DNA from: Scandinavium sp036271055
GTDB lineage: Bacteria > Pseudomonadota > Gammaproteobacteria > Enterobacterales > Enterobacteriaceae
Assembly: GCF_036271055.1 (NCBI RefSeq)
Contig: NZ_DATBBJ010000066.1
Coordinates: forward strand, 56,566 to 120,565
Length of the DNA: 64,000 nt
Direction of reading: 5' to 3'
Shown: positions 25,730-34,934 of the stretch, piece after piece
Numbering within the stretch: the first letter of the stretch is position 1
How the letters are laid out: each line of letters opens with the position of its first letter
Translations under genes and position numbers: made by a program
Notes under the pieces: generated by a model
The model's input: only the letters and a program-made list of their open reading frames with translations
Database searches by the model: none
Told to the model about the DNA's origin: nothing

Positions 25730-27753
25730 TGAATTTACAGGCGCTCACCTGGCAGTCGCTTCCGTGGGTAAAAGCGACCCGTCCTCAATGGCGATACGCT
25801 TTGCGCAATGGCCTCGCCATGTGTCTGGCCCTGAGTTTTGCCTATTACATCAATCTTGATCAGCCCTATTGGGCGATGACTTCGGCTGCGGTGGTCAGTT
25901 TCCCCACCGTTGGCGGCGTTATCAGTAAAAGTTTAGGTCGTATCGCCGGAAGTTTACTCGGCGCACTGGCAGCTATTTTGATTGCCGGACACGCGATGAC
26001 CGACCCATGGCTGTTCTTGTTAAGCCTGTCGGCGTGGATTGCCTTCTGTACCTGGACCTGCGCGATGTACATGAACAACGTCGCCTATGCGTTCCAGCTC
26101 GCGGGCTATACCTGCGCGATCATCGCGTTCCCGATGGTTAATCTGGTTGATGCCACGCATCTTTGGGCAATTGCTCAGGCGCGCGTCTGTGAGGTAATCC
26201 TCGGGATCCTGTGTGGGGCATTGATGATGATGATCCTGCCCAGCACCTCAGACGGCACCACGCTGCTGACCGCCCTAAAGAACATGCATGCCCGTATTCT
26301 GGAACACGCCAGCCTGTTATGGCAGCCAGACACCACTGACGCCATCCGTACCGCGCATGAGAGCGTCATCGGCCAAATCCTGACCATGAACCTGTTACGT
26401 ATTCAGGCATTCTGGAGCCATTACCGTTTTCGCCGTTCGAACAGCCTGTTGAACTATCTCCTGCATCAACAATTACGCCTGACCAGCGTTATCTCCAGTC
26501 TACGGCGAATGCTGATCAATTGGCCTGAGTCACCTGCTAATACGCGTGCCGTGCTGGAAAGTTTGCTTGCGGAACTCGCAAAGCCTGGCGCGAATGCCTA
26601 CACCGTCGCGCGGATTATTGCGCCGTTAGCCCCGCAGGACCCGATGAATTATCGGCACCACGCTTTCTGGCAACGGCTGCTCTATTTCTGCCGCCTGTAT
26701 CAGACCTCAAGTCGTTGGTTGAAACGGCTTGAAAATGCTTCGGCTATCACCGAATTTGAGGTTCCCGCCGCGCCTGCACTGACTCGCAGGACCGATCATG
26801 CTGAAGCATTGTGGAATGGCGTTCGCACCTTTTTCGCGCTGATTATGGTCGGTGCGTGGACCATCAACACACAATGGTCATCTGGCCCTGCGGCACTGAC
26901 GCTGGCGGCGATTTGCTGCGTACTCTTTTCAACATCACCCTCGCCGTTTAATTCTCTGACGCTCCTGCTACGCACCCTGCTTTTGCTGTCGCTGTTTAGC
27001 TTTGTGGTGAAATTTGGCCTGATGGTGCAACTCAGCGATTTGTGGCAGTTCCTTTTATTCCTGTTCCCGCTGATCGTCACCATGCAACTGTTCAAACTGC
27101 AAATGCCAAAGTACGCCGGGCTATGGGGTCAACTGGTGGTGTTTATGGGCTCGTTCATTTCGGTAACCAACCCGCCGGTTTATGATTTTGGCGGGTTTCT
27201 GAATGATAATCTGGCGAAAATCATCGGTGTGGGTTTAGCGTGGCTGGCCTTTGCCGTGTTGAAACCTGGCTCAGATGCCCGTAAAAGCCGACGACATATC
27301 CGGGCGTTACGGCGTCACTTTGTTGATCAGTTAAGCCGCCGTCCACAGCAAAGCGAACATGAATTTGAGTCGCTGGTGTACCACTACATCAGCCAGCTCA
27401 GCAGCAGTCAGGATGCCCTTGCCCGCCGCTGGCTTCTGCGTTGGGGCGTGGTGTTGTTAAACTGTACGCATGTGGTGTGGCAATTGCGCAGTTGGGAAAC
27501 CCGTTCTGATCCCCTGGTACAAGTGCGCGACCTGTGCATCAGCCTGTTGCGTGATGTGATGAGCGAGCGCGGCGTGCAGCAACGCCCCCTGGCCTCGGCG
27601 CTGGCTGAACTCAAACGAATTTACGAAGCGTTAGGCCATCACCACCAGCCGGCTGCCAGAGAACTGGCAGCGATTATCTGGCGCCTGTATTGCTCTTTAC
27701 TTCAGCTGGAACAGGCTCCGGAGTCTGGCACTATAGAAGAGCGGACTACTTAA
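25729..27753 (+). CDS. ydhK: YdhK, FUSC/AaeB-family efflux pump
   Basis: 674-residue inner-membrane protein of the aromatic acid exporter (AaeB/FUSC) type. It has two clusters of membrane segments (about residues 25-160 and 360-490), each followed by a cytoplasmic helical region. The first base of its ATG is the last base of ydhJ's stop. The 3' end overlaps convergent sodC by 8 bases. The substrate is unknown; related AaeAB exports hydroxylated aromatic acids, which also act on SlyA. Confidence 0.92.
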   Translation: MNLQALTWQSLPWVKATRPQWRYALRNGLAMCLALSFAYYINLDQPYWAMTSAAVVSFPTVGGVISKSLGRIAGSLLGALAAILIAGHAMTDPWLFLLSLSAWIAFCTWTCAMYMNNVAYAFQLAGYTCAIIAFPMVNLVDATHLWAIAQARVCEVILGILCGALMMMILPSTSDGTTLLTALKNMHARILEHASLLWQPDTTDAIRTAHESVIGQILTMNLLRIQAFWSHYRFRRSNSLLNYLLHQQLRLTSVISSLRRMLINWPESPANTRAVLESLLAELAKPGANAYTVARIIAPLAPQDPMNYRHHAFWQRLLYFCRLYQTSSRWLKRLENASAITEFEVPAAPALTRRTDHAEALWNGVRTFFALIMVGAWTINTQWSSGPAALTLAAICCVLFSTSPSPFNSLTLLLRTLLLLSLFSFVVKFGLMVQLSDLWQFLLFLFPLIVTMQLFKLQMPKYAGLWGQLVVFMGSFISVTNPPVYDFGGFLNDNLAKIIGVGLAWLAFAVLKPGSDARKSRRHIRALRRHFVDQLSRRPQQSEHEFESLVYHYISQLSSSQDALARRWLLRWGVVLLNCTHVVWQLRSWETRSDPLVQVRDLCISLLRDVMSERGVQQRPLASALAELKRIYEALGHHHQPAARELAAIIWRLYCSLLQLEQAPESGTIEERTT

Positions 27754-28267
27754 TCACGCCACAGGCAAAGCGCACGCCGCCACCACCGAGTGGTTTCGGC
27801 TGATCGGACATGTTATCTCCCCCGACGTGGATCATCAGCGCTTTGCCTTTAATCTCATCCAGCTTTTTCAAACGCGTTGCCAGCACGGGTTGTGTAGCTT
27901 TCCCATCGTTGTTTACCACTAACACCGGCAAATCACCGAGGTGCCCCATCCCGTTGGGCCCTTCATGCTTCCCTGAATGGTTTGGGTCGAAATGACCGCC
28001 AGCCGCTTCAGCCGCACTCGCTTTTCCGTCTTTCATTGCCGGCTGACAACTGCCCTTAGCATGAACATGGAAGCCATGTTCACCCGGTGGAAGTGCTTTG
28101 AGATCGGGCGCAAACTCGAGGCCTTTATCCGTCTCGGTAATTTTCACGTCACCGATAGACTGCCCGACGGCCTGTGACGTCACCAGATTCATTTCTACGT
28201 CGGTGCTGGCGGCATAAGCGCCGGTAGAGAGGGCAAGGGTCAATAATGTGAGGGTTATTCGCTGCAT
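27746..28267 (-). CDS. sodC: Periplasmic Cu/Zn superoxide dismutase
   Basis: 173-residue precursor with signal peptide (MQRITLTLLTLALSTGAYA, cleavage about residue 19). The metal ligands are in GEHGFHVHAKGSC, HFDPNHSGKHEGPNGMGHLGD and the C-terminal motif MIHVGGDNMSD. The disulfide cysteines (GSCQP and FACGV) are present. It converts periplasmic superoxide to hydrogen peroxide and oxygen. It overlaps ydhK convergently and is downstream of ydhF. Confidence 0.97.
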   Translation of the reverse strand: MQRITLTLLTLALSTGAYAASTDVEMNLVTSQAVGQSIGDVKITETDKGLEFAPDLKALPPGEHGFHVHAKGSCQPAMKDGKASAAEAAGGHFDPNHSGKHEGPNGMGHLGDLPVLVVNNDGKATQPVLATRLKKLDEIKGKALMIHVGGDNMSDQPKPLGGGGVRFACGVIK

Positions 28268-28279
28268 AGAACCTCCAAA

Positions 28280-28322
28280 AAAGAAAGTGTCCCTGATAAG
28301 TCTAAACCAGGAACACTTTTTT
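28280..28322. terminator. Hairpin between ydhF and sodC
   Basis: AGTGTCCCTG...CAGGAACACT stem with T-runs on both strands; a likely ydhF terminator. Confidence 0.6.
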
Positions 28323-28348
28323 GGACGGAACGCGAGCGCAAAACGGGA

Positions 28349-29245
28349 TTAAGGCACGTCGTATCCGAGCGCGGCCTTACGAATGCGGAACCACTGCTGG
28401 CGGGTCATGTCGAGATTTTCAGCAGCAATCGCAGAACGCACACGTTCAATTTTGCCAGAACCAATGATTGGCAACGGCTGTGATGGCAGACGCATCACCC
28501 AGGCGTAAACCACCTGTTCAATGCTTTCTGCATTCAGTTCTTTCGCCACCTGCGCCAGTTCGTCGCGCAGCGGCTGGAATTTCTCGTCGTTGAAGAGACT
28601 GCCGCCACCGAGGCAAGACCACGCCATCGGGCGCACGCGTAGCTGCTGCAGCTGATCGAGCGTACCATCCAGCAACAGCGGCTGATGCACTGGAGAAAGC
28701 TCAACCTGGTTTGTCGCCAGCGTAAACGGCAGACGTGACTGCAACAGAGAAAACTGTGCTGGCGTAAAGTTCGACACACCAAAGTGACGCACTTTGCCGC
28801 TTTGATGCAACTCGGTGAACGCTTCAGCCACTTCGTCCGCATCCATCAAAGGATCAGGACGGTGGATCAGCAGTAAATCCAGATTGTCGATCGCCAGATT
28901 CGTCAGCGACTGCTCGGCACTGCGGATGATGTGGTCTTTATCCGTGATGTAATGACCAATGGCGTTCTCTGCACGCGCGGTGGTGGCAATGCCGCACTTG
29001 CTGACCACTTCCATCCGCGAACGCAGATGCGGGGCCAGTTTCATCGCTTCGCCAAAAGCAGCTTCGCACAGGTAGCCGCCGTAGATATCGGCGTGATCAA
29101 CGGTGGTAATGCCGAGGTCAAGATGCTCTTCAATAAAGCTGACCAGCTGCTGCGGGGACATGTTCCAGTCCATCAGACGCCAATAGCCCATCACAAAGCG
29201 GGAGAATTCCGGGCCATTTGGCGCGAGGGTAATACGCTGAACCAT
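28349..29245 (-). CDS. ydhF: YdhF, aldo-keto reductase
   Basis: 298-residue NADPH-dependent aldo-keto reductase. The start at 29245 (MVQRITLAPNGPEFSRF) matches E. coli YdhF. The catalytic tetrad is visible: Asp and Tyr in VDHADIYGGYLCEAA, Lys in VVSKCG, His in LLLIHRPDP. IIGSGKIERVRSA is the cofactor region. The physiological substrate is unknown. It lies upstream of sodC on the same strand. Confidence 0.94.
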   Translation of the reverse strand: MVQRITLAPNGPEFSRFVMGYWRLMDWNMSPQQLVSFIEEHLDLGITTVDHADIYGGYLCEAAFGEAMKLAPHLRSRMEVVSKCGIATTARAENAIGHYITDKDHIIRSAEQSLTNLAIDNLDLLLIHRPDPLMDADEVAEAFTELHQSGKVRHFGVSNFTPAQFSLLQSRLPFTLATNQVELSPVHQPLLLDGTLDQLQQLRVRPMAWSCLGGGSLFNDEKFQPLRDELAQVAKELNAESIEQVVYAWVMRLPSQPLPIIGSGKIERVRSAIAAENLDMTRQQWFRIRKAALGYDVP

Positions 29246-29293
29246 AGGTGCTTCCTCAACAGAAAATTTCATCGAGTATACGCACATTTAAGG

Positions 29294-29533
29294 TCAAAAC
29301 AGTGAAGGCTGATCAGGTTCTTCAGGTAAAGCGGGTTTGTTTGCGCGGATTTTGCGCAGCAGACGTTGGCGGCAGAGACGTATCACTTCCTGCTTTTGCG
29401 CATCATTAAAATTTTGCCAGTTGAAACGCTCATCGCGGCTGCGCATACAGCCACGGCAATAACCGCGTTCATCGGACTGACAAATGCCCCGGCACGGGCT
29501 TTGTACCGGGAAAAACTCCAGTTGTTCTGCCAC
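29294..29533 (-). CDS. ydhL: YdhL, DUF1289 cysteine-rich small protein
   Basis: 79-residue protein with the conserved DUF1289 cysteines CRGICQSDERGYCRGCMRS, probably binding a metal or Fe-S cluster. It is divergent from nemR and 48 bases upstream of ydhF. Function unknown. Confidence 0.9.
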   Translation of the reverse strand: MAEQLEFFPVQSPCRGICQSDERGYCRGCMRSRDERFNWQNFNDAQKQEVIRLCRQRLLRKIRANKPALPEEPDQPSLF

Positions 29534-29613
29534 ACCGCCCCCTGTTATGTGCTTCTTCTCATTGAAGCCTGTTAATTCGTATCCTGCAACCTCTCGCTTT
29601 TTTTTGCTTGCAT

Positions 29614-29629
29614 TAGACCAATCGGTCTA
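29614..29629. promoter_or_regulatory. NemR operator at nemR
   Basis: TAGACC-AATC-GGTCTA is a perfect inverted repeat 14 bases before the nemR start, matching the known NemR box. Confidence 0.85.
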
Positions 29630-29643
29630 CTACATTGAGCCCC

Positions 29644-30243
29644 ATGAACAGACACACTGAACACGACACCCGCGAACATATCCTCGCTACCGGCGAGCGC
29701 TTGTGTATGCACCGCGGCTTTACCGGAATGGGACTGAGCGAACTGCTGAAAACGGCGGAAGTGCCGAAGGGGTCGTTTTATCACTATTTCCGCTCTAAAG
29801 AAGCGTTCGGTGTCGCGATGCTGGAACGCCACTACGCAGACTATAACCTGCGTCTGTCAGATCATTTTGCCCATGGCAGCGGTAACTATCGCGACCGCTT
29901 GTTGGCGTATTATCAGCAAACGCTGAACCAGTTTTGCCAACAGGGCATTATCAGCGGCTGTCTGACGGTAAAACTCTCCGCAGAGGTCTGTGACCTCTCG
30001 GAAGTCATGCGTACGGAAATGAACAAAGGGGCCAGTCAGATTATTGTTTTACTGACCCATGCGCTTGAAGAAGGACGCAAAGAAAAGAGTCTCACCTTCC
30101 ACGGTGATGCGCATACCCAGGCCGAAGTGTTGTATTCACTCTGGTTGGGGGCCAATCTTCAGGCCAAAATTTCACGCAGTGCGACGCCGCTGGAAAGCGC
30201 GCTCGAACATGCAAAGACTATGATTGCCACGCCTGGCTTGTAA
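29644..30243 (+). CDS. nemR: NemR, TetR-family redox/electrophile-sensing repressor
   Basis: 199-residue repressor of nemA-gloA. The start at 29644 (MNRHTEHDTREHILATGERL) matches E. coli. The TetR helix-turn-helix is GMGLSELLKTAEVPKGSFYHYFRSKEA. The C-terminal cysteines used for sensing bleach, quinones and methylglyoxal in E. coli include FCQQGIISGCLTV and SAEVCDLSE. It is preceded by a perfect NemR box. Confidence 0.95.
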   Translation: MNRHTEHDTREHILATGERLCMHRGFTGMGLSELLKTAEVPKGSFYHYFRSKEAFGVAMLERHYADYNLRLSDHFAHGSGNYRDRLLAYYQQTLNQFCQQGIISGCLTVKLSAEVCDLSEVMRTEMNKGASQIIVLLTHALEEGRKEKSLTFHGDAHTQAEVLYSLWLGANLQAKISRSATPLESALEHAKTMIATPGL

Positions 30244-30268
30244 CAGGCGTTTTTATTTCACGAAAATC

Positions 30269-30283
30269 TAGACGACCGGTCTA
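30269..30283. promoter_or_regulatory. Second NemR-like box, before nemA
   Basis: TAGAC-GACCG-GTCTA has the same half-sites as the nemR box but one base less spacing. It is 13 bases upstream of nemA, around its ribosome site. Confidence 0.55.
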
Positions 30284-30296
30284 TTCAGGAGTCACC

Positions 30297-31394
30297 ATGT
30301 CACAGAATAAACTCTTCACCCCGCTGAAAGTCGGCGCCGTAACGCTGCCAAACCGCGTACTGATGGCCCCACTGACGCGTCTGCGTAGCATTGAGCCGGG
30401 CGATATCCCGACACCACTGATGGGCGAATATTACCGTCAGCGCGCAAGCTCTGGCCTGATCATCTCCGAAGCGACACAGATTTCTGCTCAGGCGAAAGGC
30501 TATGCTGGTGCGCCAGGTCTGCACAGCCCTGAACAAGTTGCCGCATGGAAAAAAATCACCGACGGCGTTCACGCTGAAAACGGTCATATGGCTGTACAGC
30601 TGTGGCACACCGGTCGTATTTCTCACAACAGCCTCCAGCCTGGCGGTCAGGCGCCGGTTGCCCCTTCGGCGCTGAGCGCAGGCACACGTACTTCCCTGCG
30701 TGATGCTAACGGTCACGCGACCCGTGAAGACACATCCCTGCCGCGTGCCCTGGAAACCGAAGAAATCCCTGGCATCGTGAACGATTTCCGCCAGGCAGTT
30801 GCCAATGCACGTGAAGCCGGTTTCGACCTGGTTGAACTGCACTCGGCGCACGGTTATTTGCTGCACCAGTTCCTGTCACCTTCAGCAAACCAGCGTACTG
30901 ACCAGTACGGCGGTAGCGTCGAAAACCGTACCCGTCTGGTGCTGGAAGTGGTCGATGCCGTCAGCAAAGAGTGGAGCGCCGATCGTATTGGTATCCGCGT
31001 CTCACCTATCGGCTCTTTCCAGAACACCGACAACGGCCCGAACGAAGAAGCCGATGCGCTGTACTTCATCGAAGAGCTAGGCAAACGCGGGATCGCCTAT
31101 CTGCACATGTCCGAGCCAGACTGGGCCGGTGGTCAGCCTTATACCGAGGAATTCCGTCGCAAGGTGCGTGAGCGCTTCCACGGCCCAATCATCGGTGCGG
31201 GCGCTTATACCCCGGAAAAAGCGGAAGACCTGATTGAAAAAGGGCTGATTGATGCCGTCGCATTTGGCCGTGCATATATCGCGAACCCAGACCTGGTTGC
31301 GCGTCTGGAGCGTAAAGCGGAACTGAACCCGCAACGTCCGGAAAGCTTCTACGGCGGCGATGCTGAAGGCTACACCGATTACCCTACGCTTTAA
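30297..31394 (+). CDS. nemA: N-ethylmaleimide reductase (Old Yellow Enzyme)
   Basis: 365-residue FMN-dependent reductase of electrophilic alkenes, quinones and nitro compounds. TPLKVGAVTLPNRVLMAPLTRLRS and the substrate-binding histidines in ELHSAHGYLLHQFLSP are typical, as are QYGGSVENR and AFGRAYIANPDL. It lies 53 bases after nemR and is expected in one transcript with it. Confidence 0.97.
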   Translation: MSQNKLFTPLKVGAVTLPNRVLMAPLTRLRSIEPGDIPTPLMGEYYRQRASSGLIISEATQISAQAKGYAGAPGLHSPEQVAAWKKITDGVHAENGHMAVQLWHTGRISHNSLQPGGQAPVAPSALSAGTRTSLRDANGHATREDTSLPRALETEEIPGIVNDFRQAVANAREAGFDLVELHSAHGYLLHQFLSPSANQRTDQYGGSVENRTRLVLEVVDAVSKEWSADRIGIRVSPIGSFQNTDNGPNEEADALYFIEELGKRGIAYLHMSEPDWAGGQPYTEEFRRKVRERFHGPIIGAGAYTPEKAEDLIEKGLIDAVAFGRAYIANPDLVARLERKAELNPQRPESFYGGDAEGYTDYPTL

Positions 31395-31410
31395 CCCCCC
31401 TCTTAGATTG

Positions 31411-31434
31411 ATAGCGGCGGTCATCCGCCGCTAT
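31411..31434. repeat. Perfect hairpin between nemA and gloA
   Basis: ATAGCGGCGG-TCAT-CCGCCGCTAT, a 10-base stem with no T-run. It may attenuate or process the nemRA-gloA transcript instead of ending it. Confidence 0.6.
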
Positions 31435-31477
31435 ACTGACAGTCCTGCTTTACAAACAACACTTTAAGGGGAAGAGA

Positions 31478-31885
31478 ATGCGCCTACTTCACACCATGCT
31501 GCGTGTTGGCAATTTGCAACGTTCCATCGAGTTTTACACCAATGTGCTGGGCATGAAACTGCTGCGCACCAGCGAAAACCCGGAATACAAATACTCCCTC
31601 GCCTTCGTCGGCTACGGCCCTGAGAGCGAAGAAGCGGTTCTCGAACTGACGTACAACTGGGACGTCGAAAGCTACGATCTGGGCACCGCTTACGGTCATA
31701 TCGCGCTTAGCGTCGATAACGCGGCAGAAGCCTGCGAGCGCATCCGTAAAAACGGCGGCAACGTCACGCGTGAAGCCGGTCCTGTCAAAGGCGGAACTAC
31801 CGTCATTGCTTTTGTTGAAGATCCCGATGGCTATAAAATCGAACTGATTGAAGCCAAAGACGCCGGGAAAGGTCTTGGTGACTGA
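31478..31885 (+). CDS. gloA: Glyoxalase I
   Basis: 135-residue nickel/zinc lactoylglutathione lyase detoxifying methylglyoxal. The metal ligands are His5 (MRLLHTMLRVG), Glu56 (AVLELTYN), His74 (YGHIALSVD) and Glu122 (YKIELIEA), all in place. AAGGGGAAGAG precedes the ATG. It is downstream of nemA, consistent with co-induction by NemR. Confidence 0.98.
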   Translation: MRLLHTMLRVGNLQRSIEFYTNVLGMKLLRTSENPEYKYSLAFVGYGPESEEAVLELTYNWDVESYDLGTAYGHIALSVDNAAEACERIRKNGGNVTREAGPVKGGTTVIAFVEDPDGYKIELIEAKDAGKGLGD

Positions 31886-31908
31886 CATACGTCAGTTCAA
31901 GCGTTAAT

Positions 31909-31932
31909 GGGTGCTAAGGCACCCGTTTTTTT
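31909..31932 (+). terminator. gloA terminator
   Basis: GGGTGC-TAAG-GCACCC followed by GTTTTTTT. Confidence 0.9.
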
Positions 31933-32007
31933 GCGCCCGCTTCTGCTGCAACCGCTGGCAAAATTTGCCATAATGCGCGCTACTTTTTGTAAGCCTAAGA
32001 GATCCTG

Positions 32008-32658
32008 ATGTCCGACAACGCTCAACGTAATGCACTGTGCGACCGCTTCCGTGGTTTTTATCCTGTAGTGATTGATGTAGAAACCGCGGGCTTTAACGCC
32101 AAAACGGATGCCTTGCTGGAAGTCGCTGCCGTGACGTTAAAAATGGACGAAGATGGCTGGATCATGCCGGACAGCACACTGCATTTTCATGTTGAACCGT
32201 TTGAAGGGGCTAATCTGGTCCCGGAAGCGTTGGCATTTAACGGTATCGATCCGAACGATCCTGAGCGTGGCGCAGTCAGCGAATATGACGCGCTGCACGC
32301 CATCTTTAAAGAAGTGCGTAAAGGCATGAAGGAGCAGGAATGCAATCGCGCCATTATTGTGGCGCACAATGCGACCTTCGATCACAGCTTTATGATGGTC
32401 GCCGCTGAACGTGCCGGGTTAAAGCGCAACCCTTTCCACCCTTTCGTCACCTTCGATACCGCAGCACTCAGTGGCCTGGCTTTAGGGCAAACCGTACTGT
32501 CAAAAGCCTGTCTCGCGGCAGGTATGGAGTTCGACGGTAATCAGGCGCACTCGGCACTCTATGATACTGAACAGACGGCACAGTTATTTTGCGAAATCGT
32601 CAACCGCTGGAAGCGCCTCGGTGGCTGGCCGTTGCCGCCCCCCGAAAACGAAGCATAA
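32008..32658 (+). CDS. rnt: Ribonuclease T
   Basis: 216-residue DEDDh 3'-5' exonuclease for tRNA end turnover and stable RNA maturation. Asp and Glu of motif I are in VIDVETAGFNA, motif II is in IIVAHNATFDHSF, and the His-Asp pair of motif III is in NQAHSALYDTEQTA. The start is ATG 32008 (MSDNAQRNALCDRFRGF). It converges on grxD across a shared terminator. Confidence 0.97.
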   Translation: MSDNAQRNALCDRFRGFYPVVIDVETAGFNAKTDALLEVAAVTLKMDEDGWIMPDSTLHFHVEPFEGANLVPEALAFNGIDPNDPERGAVSEYDALHAIFKEVRKGMKEQECNRAIIVAHNATFDHSFMMVAAERAGLKRNPFHPFVTFDTAALSGLALGQTVLSKACLAAGMEFDGNQAHSALYDTEQTAQLFCEIVNRWKRLGGWPLPPPENEA

Positions 32659-32686
32659 AAAAAGCGACCATTTGGTCGCTTTTTTG
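32657..32686. terminator. Shared terminator of rnt and grxD
   Basis: AAAAGCGACCA-TT-TGGTCGCTTTT symmetric hairpin with A and T runs. Confidence 0.92.
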
Positions 32687-32701
32687 TTGTCTGCCAAAGA
32701 C

Positions 32702-33049
32702 TTACTCAGCAGTCTGCTCGTCGTCTTTGTACTTCGCTGCAGTCTCTTTGATCAGCGTCTGCAACTCACCGCGCTGGTACATTTCAATCAGAATGTCACA
32801 GCCGCCTACCAGCTCACCGTCAATCCACAGCTGCGGGAAGGTTGGCCAGTTAGCGTATTTCGGTAACTCAGCACGGATATCCGGGTTTTGCAGAATATCG
32901 ACGTAAGCAAAGCGCTCGCCACAGGCGGAAAGCGCCTGAACCGCCTGAGCAGAGAAACCGCAGCTTGGCAGCTTCGGGGAACCCTTCATGTACAGGAGGA
33001 TTGGGTTTTCAGCGATTTGGGTTTGGATTTTCTCAAGAGTCGTGCTCAT
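32702..33049 (-). CDS. grxD: Monothiol glutaredoxin GrxD (Grx4)
   Basis: 115-residue monothiol glutaredoxin with the active site PSCGFSAQ and glutathione-binding TFPQLWIDGELVGGCDI. It binds and transfers [2Fe-2S] clusters, often with BolA-type partners. It is close to the E. coli protein throughout. Confidence 0.97.
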   Translation of the reverse strand: MSTTLEKIQTQIAENPILLYMKGSPKLPSCGFSAQAVQALSACGERFAYVDILQNPDIRAELPKYANWPTFPQLWIDGELVGGCDILIEMYQRGELQTLIKETAAKYKDDEQTAE

Positions 33050-33388
33050 TGTCTTGCTTCCTTAAACTTCTTTTTATGGCAGTAGTCAGTAAGTGTAACG
33101 CCAACCACGGCTGTCAGAAAATAACATTTTCTTCACGCATAGACATTTTACCTCTGACCTTTTGAAGATGCCTCAAAAATGTGTGCTTATCGGCCTGAGC
33201 CCCAGAAACTTGAACATTTTCCGAACGCATTATGTCTGTGTTGACGCATTTATTTGCAGTCGCTAACGAAACTGAGCATCAGATACAAAAAGTCTATTAA
33301 CAATTACGGTTTTTATGCATTAGAATCGATTCGCTTTGTCAATCATACCCAGGCATGACTGTTTGCCTGCCTAACAGAGGAACGCTCA
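33050..33388. other. Non-coding gap between grxD and mepH
   Basis: 339 bases of moderately AT-rich sequence with divergent promoters presumed for grxD and mepH. No gene, operator of known type or strong hairpin was seen. Confidence 0.5.
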
Positions 33389-34198
33389 GTGGCGCGGATA
33401 AATAAAATTTCGATCACGCTCTGTGCTTTACTGTTTACATCGTTATCTATTACACCTTTGTCCCATGCGTCGGAGCAGGCGCGTACGTCTGCCTCTCAAA
33501 AGTCGCATCAGGCCAAAACAGACCGTAAAAAGAAAACGACCGGCAGCAAGACAAAGACCACCGCTAAAAATACCAGCAAAAAGAAAACCAGTACCGTAAA
33601 ACAAAAAACGGCCGCTAAATCCTCCAAAAAAACTACCGCCAGCAAAACCGCTTCCATTCGCAAAACGCAAAGCCCGGCGCTGAAATCAGCCTCAGCCAAA
33701 ATGGTGCAAAAATGCAGCGTGCGTAAAGGGCATAAGAAGAAATGCGTTAGCGAAAAGCCATTGACCATTGCGGATGCGCACAAAGCACGTGTGCAAAAAG
33801 CGCAAAAAACGGCGATGAATAAATTGATGGGCCAGATTGGCAAACCGTACCGTTGGGGTGGCACCTCACCGCGTACCGGTTTCGATTGTAGCGGTCTGGT
33901 TTATTACGCGTATAAAGATCTGGTGAAATTCCGCATTCCGCGCACGGCGAATGAAATGTATCACCTGCGCGATGCGCGCTCTGTTGATCGTGGCGAGCTG
34001 CAAAGTGGTGACCTGGTGTTCTTCCGCACTCGTGGTCGTGGCACTGCTGACCACGTGGGCGTGTACGTCGGTAACGGCAAATTCATTCAGTCCCCACGCA
34101 GCGGCCGTGATATTCAAATCACCTCGCTGAGCGAAGATTATTGGGCGAACCACTATGTGGGCGCACGTCGCGTCATGACGCCGAAAACCATTCGCTGA
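33389..34198 (+). CDS. mepH: MepH (YdhO), NlpC/P60 murein endopeptidase
   Basis: 269-residue periplasmic DD-endopeptidase that cleaves murein cross-links during growth. It starts with GTG at 33389 (MARINKISITLCALLF). The signal peptide (about residues 1-27) is followed by a long Lys/Thr/Ser-rich basic linker (about 30-130). The NlpC/P60 domain has Cys in TGFDCSGLVYYAY, His in ADHVGVYVG and the later polar residue near FIQSPRSG. The basic linker is of low complexity and varies between species. Confidence 0.94.
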   Translation: MARINKISITLCALLFTSLSITPLSHASEQARTSASQKSHQAKTDRKKKTTGSKTKTTAKNTSKKKTSTVKQKTAAKSSKKTTASKTASIRKTQSPALKSASAKMVQKCSVRKGHKKKCVSEKPLTIADAHKARVQKAQKTAMNKLMGQIGKPYRWGGTSPRTGFDCSGLVYYAYKDLVKFRIPRTANEMYHLRDARSVDRGELQSGDLVFFRTRGRGTADHVGVYVGNGKFIQSPRSGRDIQITSLSEDYWANHYVGARRVMTPKTIR

Positions 34199-34318
34199 TC
34201 CCTGCCCTGTCGTTATCTCAACAGGGTAAGTTCCTCTTTAGCCACATCTTTTAATTTGCTACCCTACCCCTACTCGATACAAGGTTATTGAGTATTAAAA
34301 CAATAGGGAGAATAAGCA

Positions 34319-34900
34319 ATGTCATTCGAATTACCTGCATTACCGTATGCAAAAGACGCCCTGGCGCCACACATTTCTGCTGAAACGCTGGAATATCACT
34401 ACGGAAAACACCACCAGGCATATGTCACCAACCTCAACAATCTGATCAAAGGCACCGCTTTTGAAGGCAAAACCCTGGAAGAGATCGTTCGCACTTCCGA
34501 GGCTGGCGTCTTCAACAACGCCGCACAGGTCTGGAACCACACCTTCTACTGGCACTGCCTGGCGCCAAACGCTGGCGGCGAGCCAACGGGCGAAGTCGCT
34601 GCTGCGATTAACGCCAATTTCGGCAGCTTTGCTGAGTTTAAAGCGCAGTTCACCGATGCCGCTATCAAGAACTTCGGCGCAGGCTGGACCTGGCTTGTGA
34701 AGAAAGCGGACGGCAAACTGGCTATCGTTTCTACGTCTAACGCGGGCACGCCGCTGACGACCGACGCTAAGCCGCTGCTGACTGTGGACGTGTGGGAACA
34801 TGCGTACTACATCGACTACCGTAACGCCCGTCCGAACTATCTCGAACATTTCTGGGCGCTGGTAAACTGGGAATTTGTCGCGAAGAATCTGGCGGCATAA
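34319..34900 (+). CDS. sodB: Iron superoxide dismutase
   Basis: 193-residue cytosolic Fe-SOD. The metal ligands are His27 (ETLEYHYGKHHQAY), His in AQVWNHTFYWHC, and Asp/His in VDVWEHAYYIDYRN. AGWTWLV and the other active-site surroundings are of Fe type. In E. coli it is repressed through the sRNA RyhB under iron starvation; the AT-rich start region (AATAAGCAATG) fits but proves nothing. Confidence 0.98.
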   Translation: MSFELPALPYAKDALAPHISAETLEYHYGKHHQAYVTNLNNLIKGTAFEGKTLEEIVRTSEAGVFNNAAQVWNHTFYWHCLAPNAGGEPTGEVAAAINANFGSFAEFKAQFTDAAIKNFGAGWTWLVKKADGKLAIVSTSNAGTPLTTDAKPLLTVDVWEHAYYIDYRNARPNYLEHFWALVNWEFVAKNLAA

Positions 34901-34906
34901 TGCCTT

Positions 34907-34928
34907 GCCCGACGGCTCACCGTCGGGC
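34907..34928. terminator. Hairpin between sodB and ydhP (terminator or REP-like)
   Basis: GCCCGACGG-CTCA-CCGTCGGGC is a perfect 9-base stem just after sodB. It lacks a long T-run and resembles REP-type palindromes. Confidence 0.65.
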
Positions 34929-34934
34929 GTATTA

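Noticed and set aside
29366..29575. 69-codon plus-strand frame opposite ydhL
   Set aside because: Antisense to the DUF1289 gene, whose cysteine pattern is clear.
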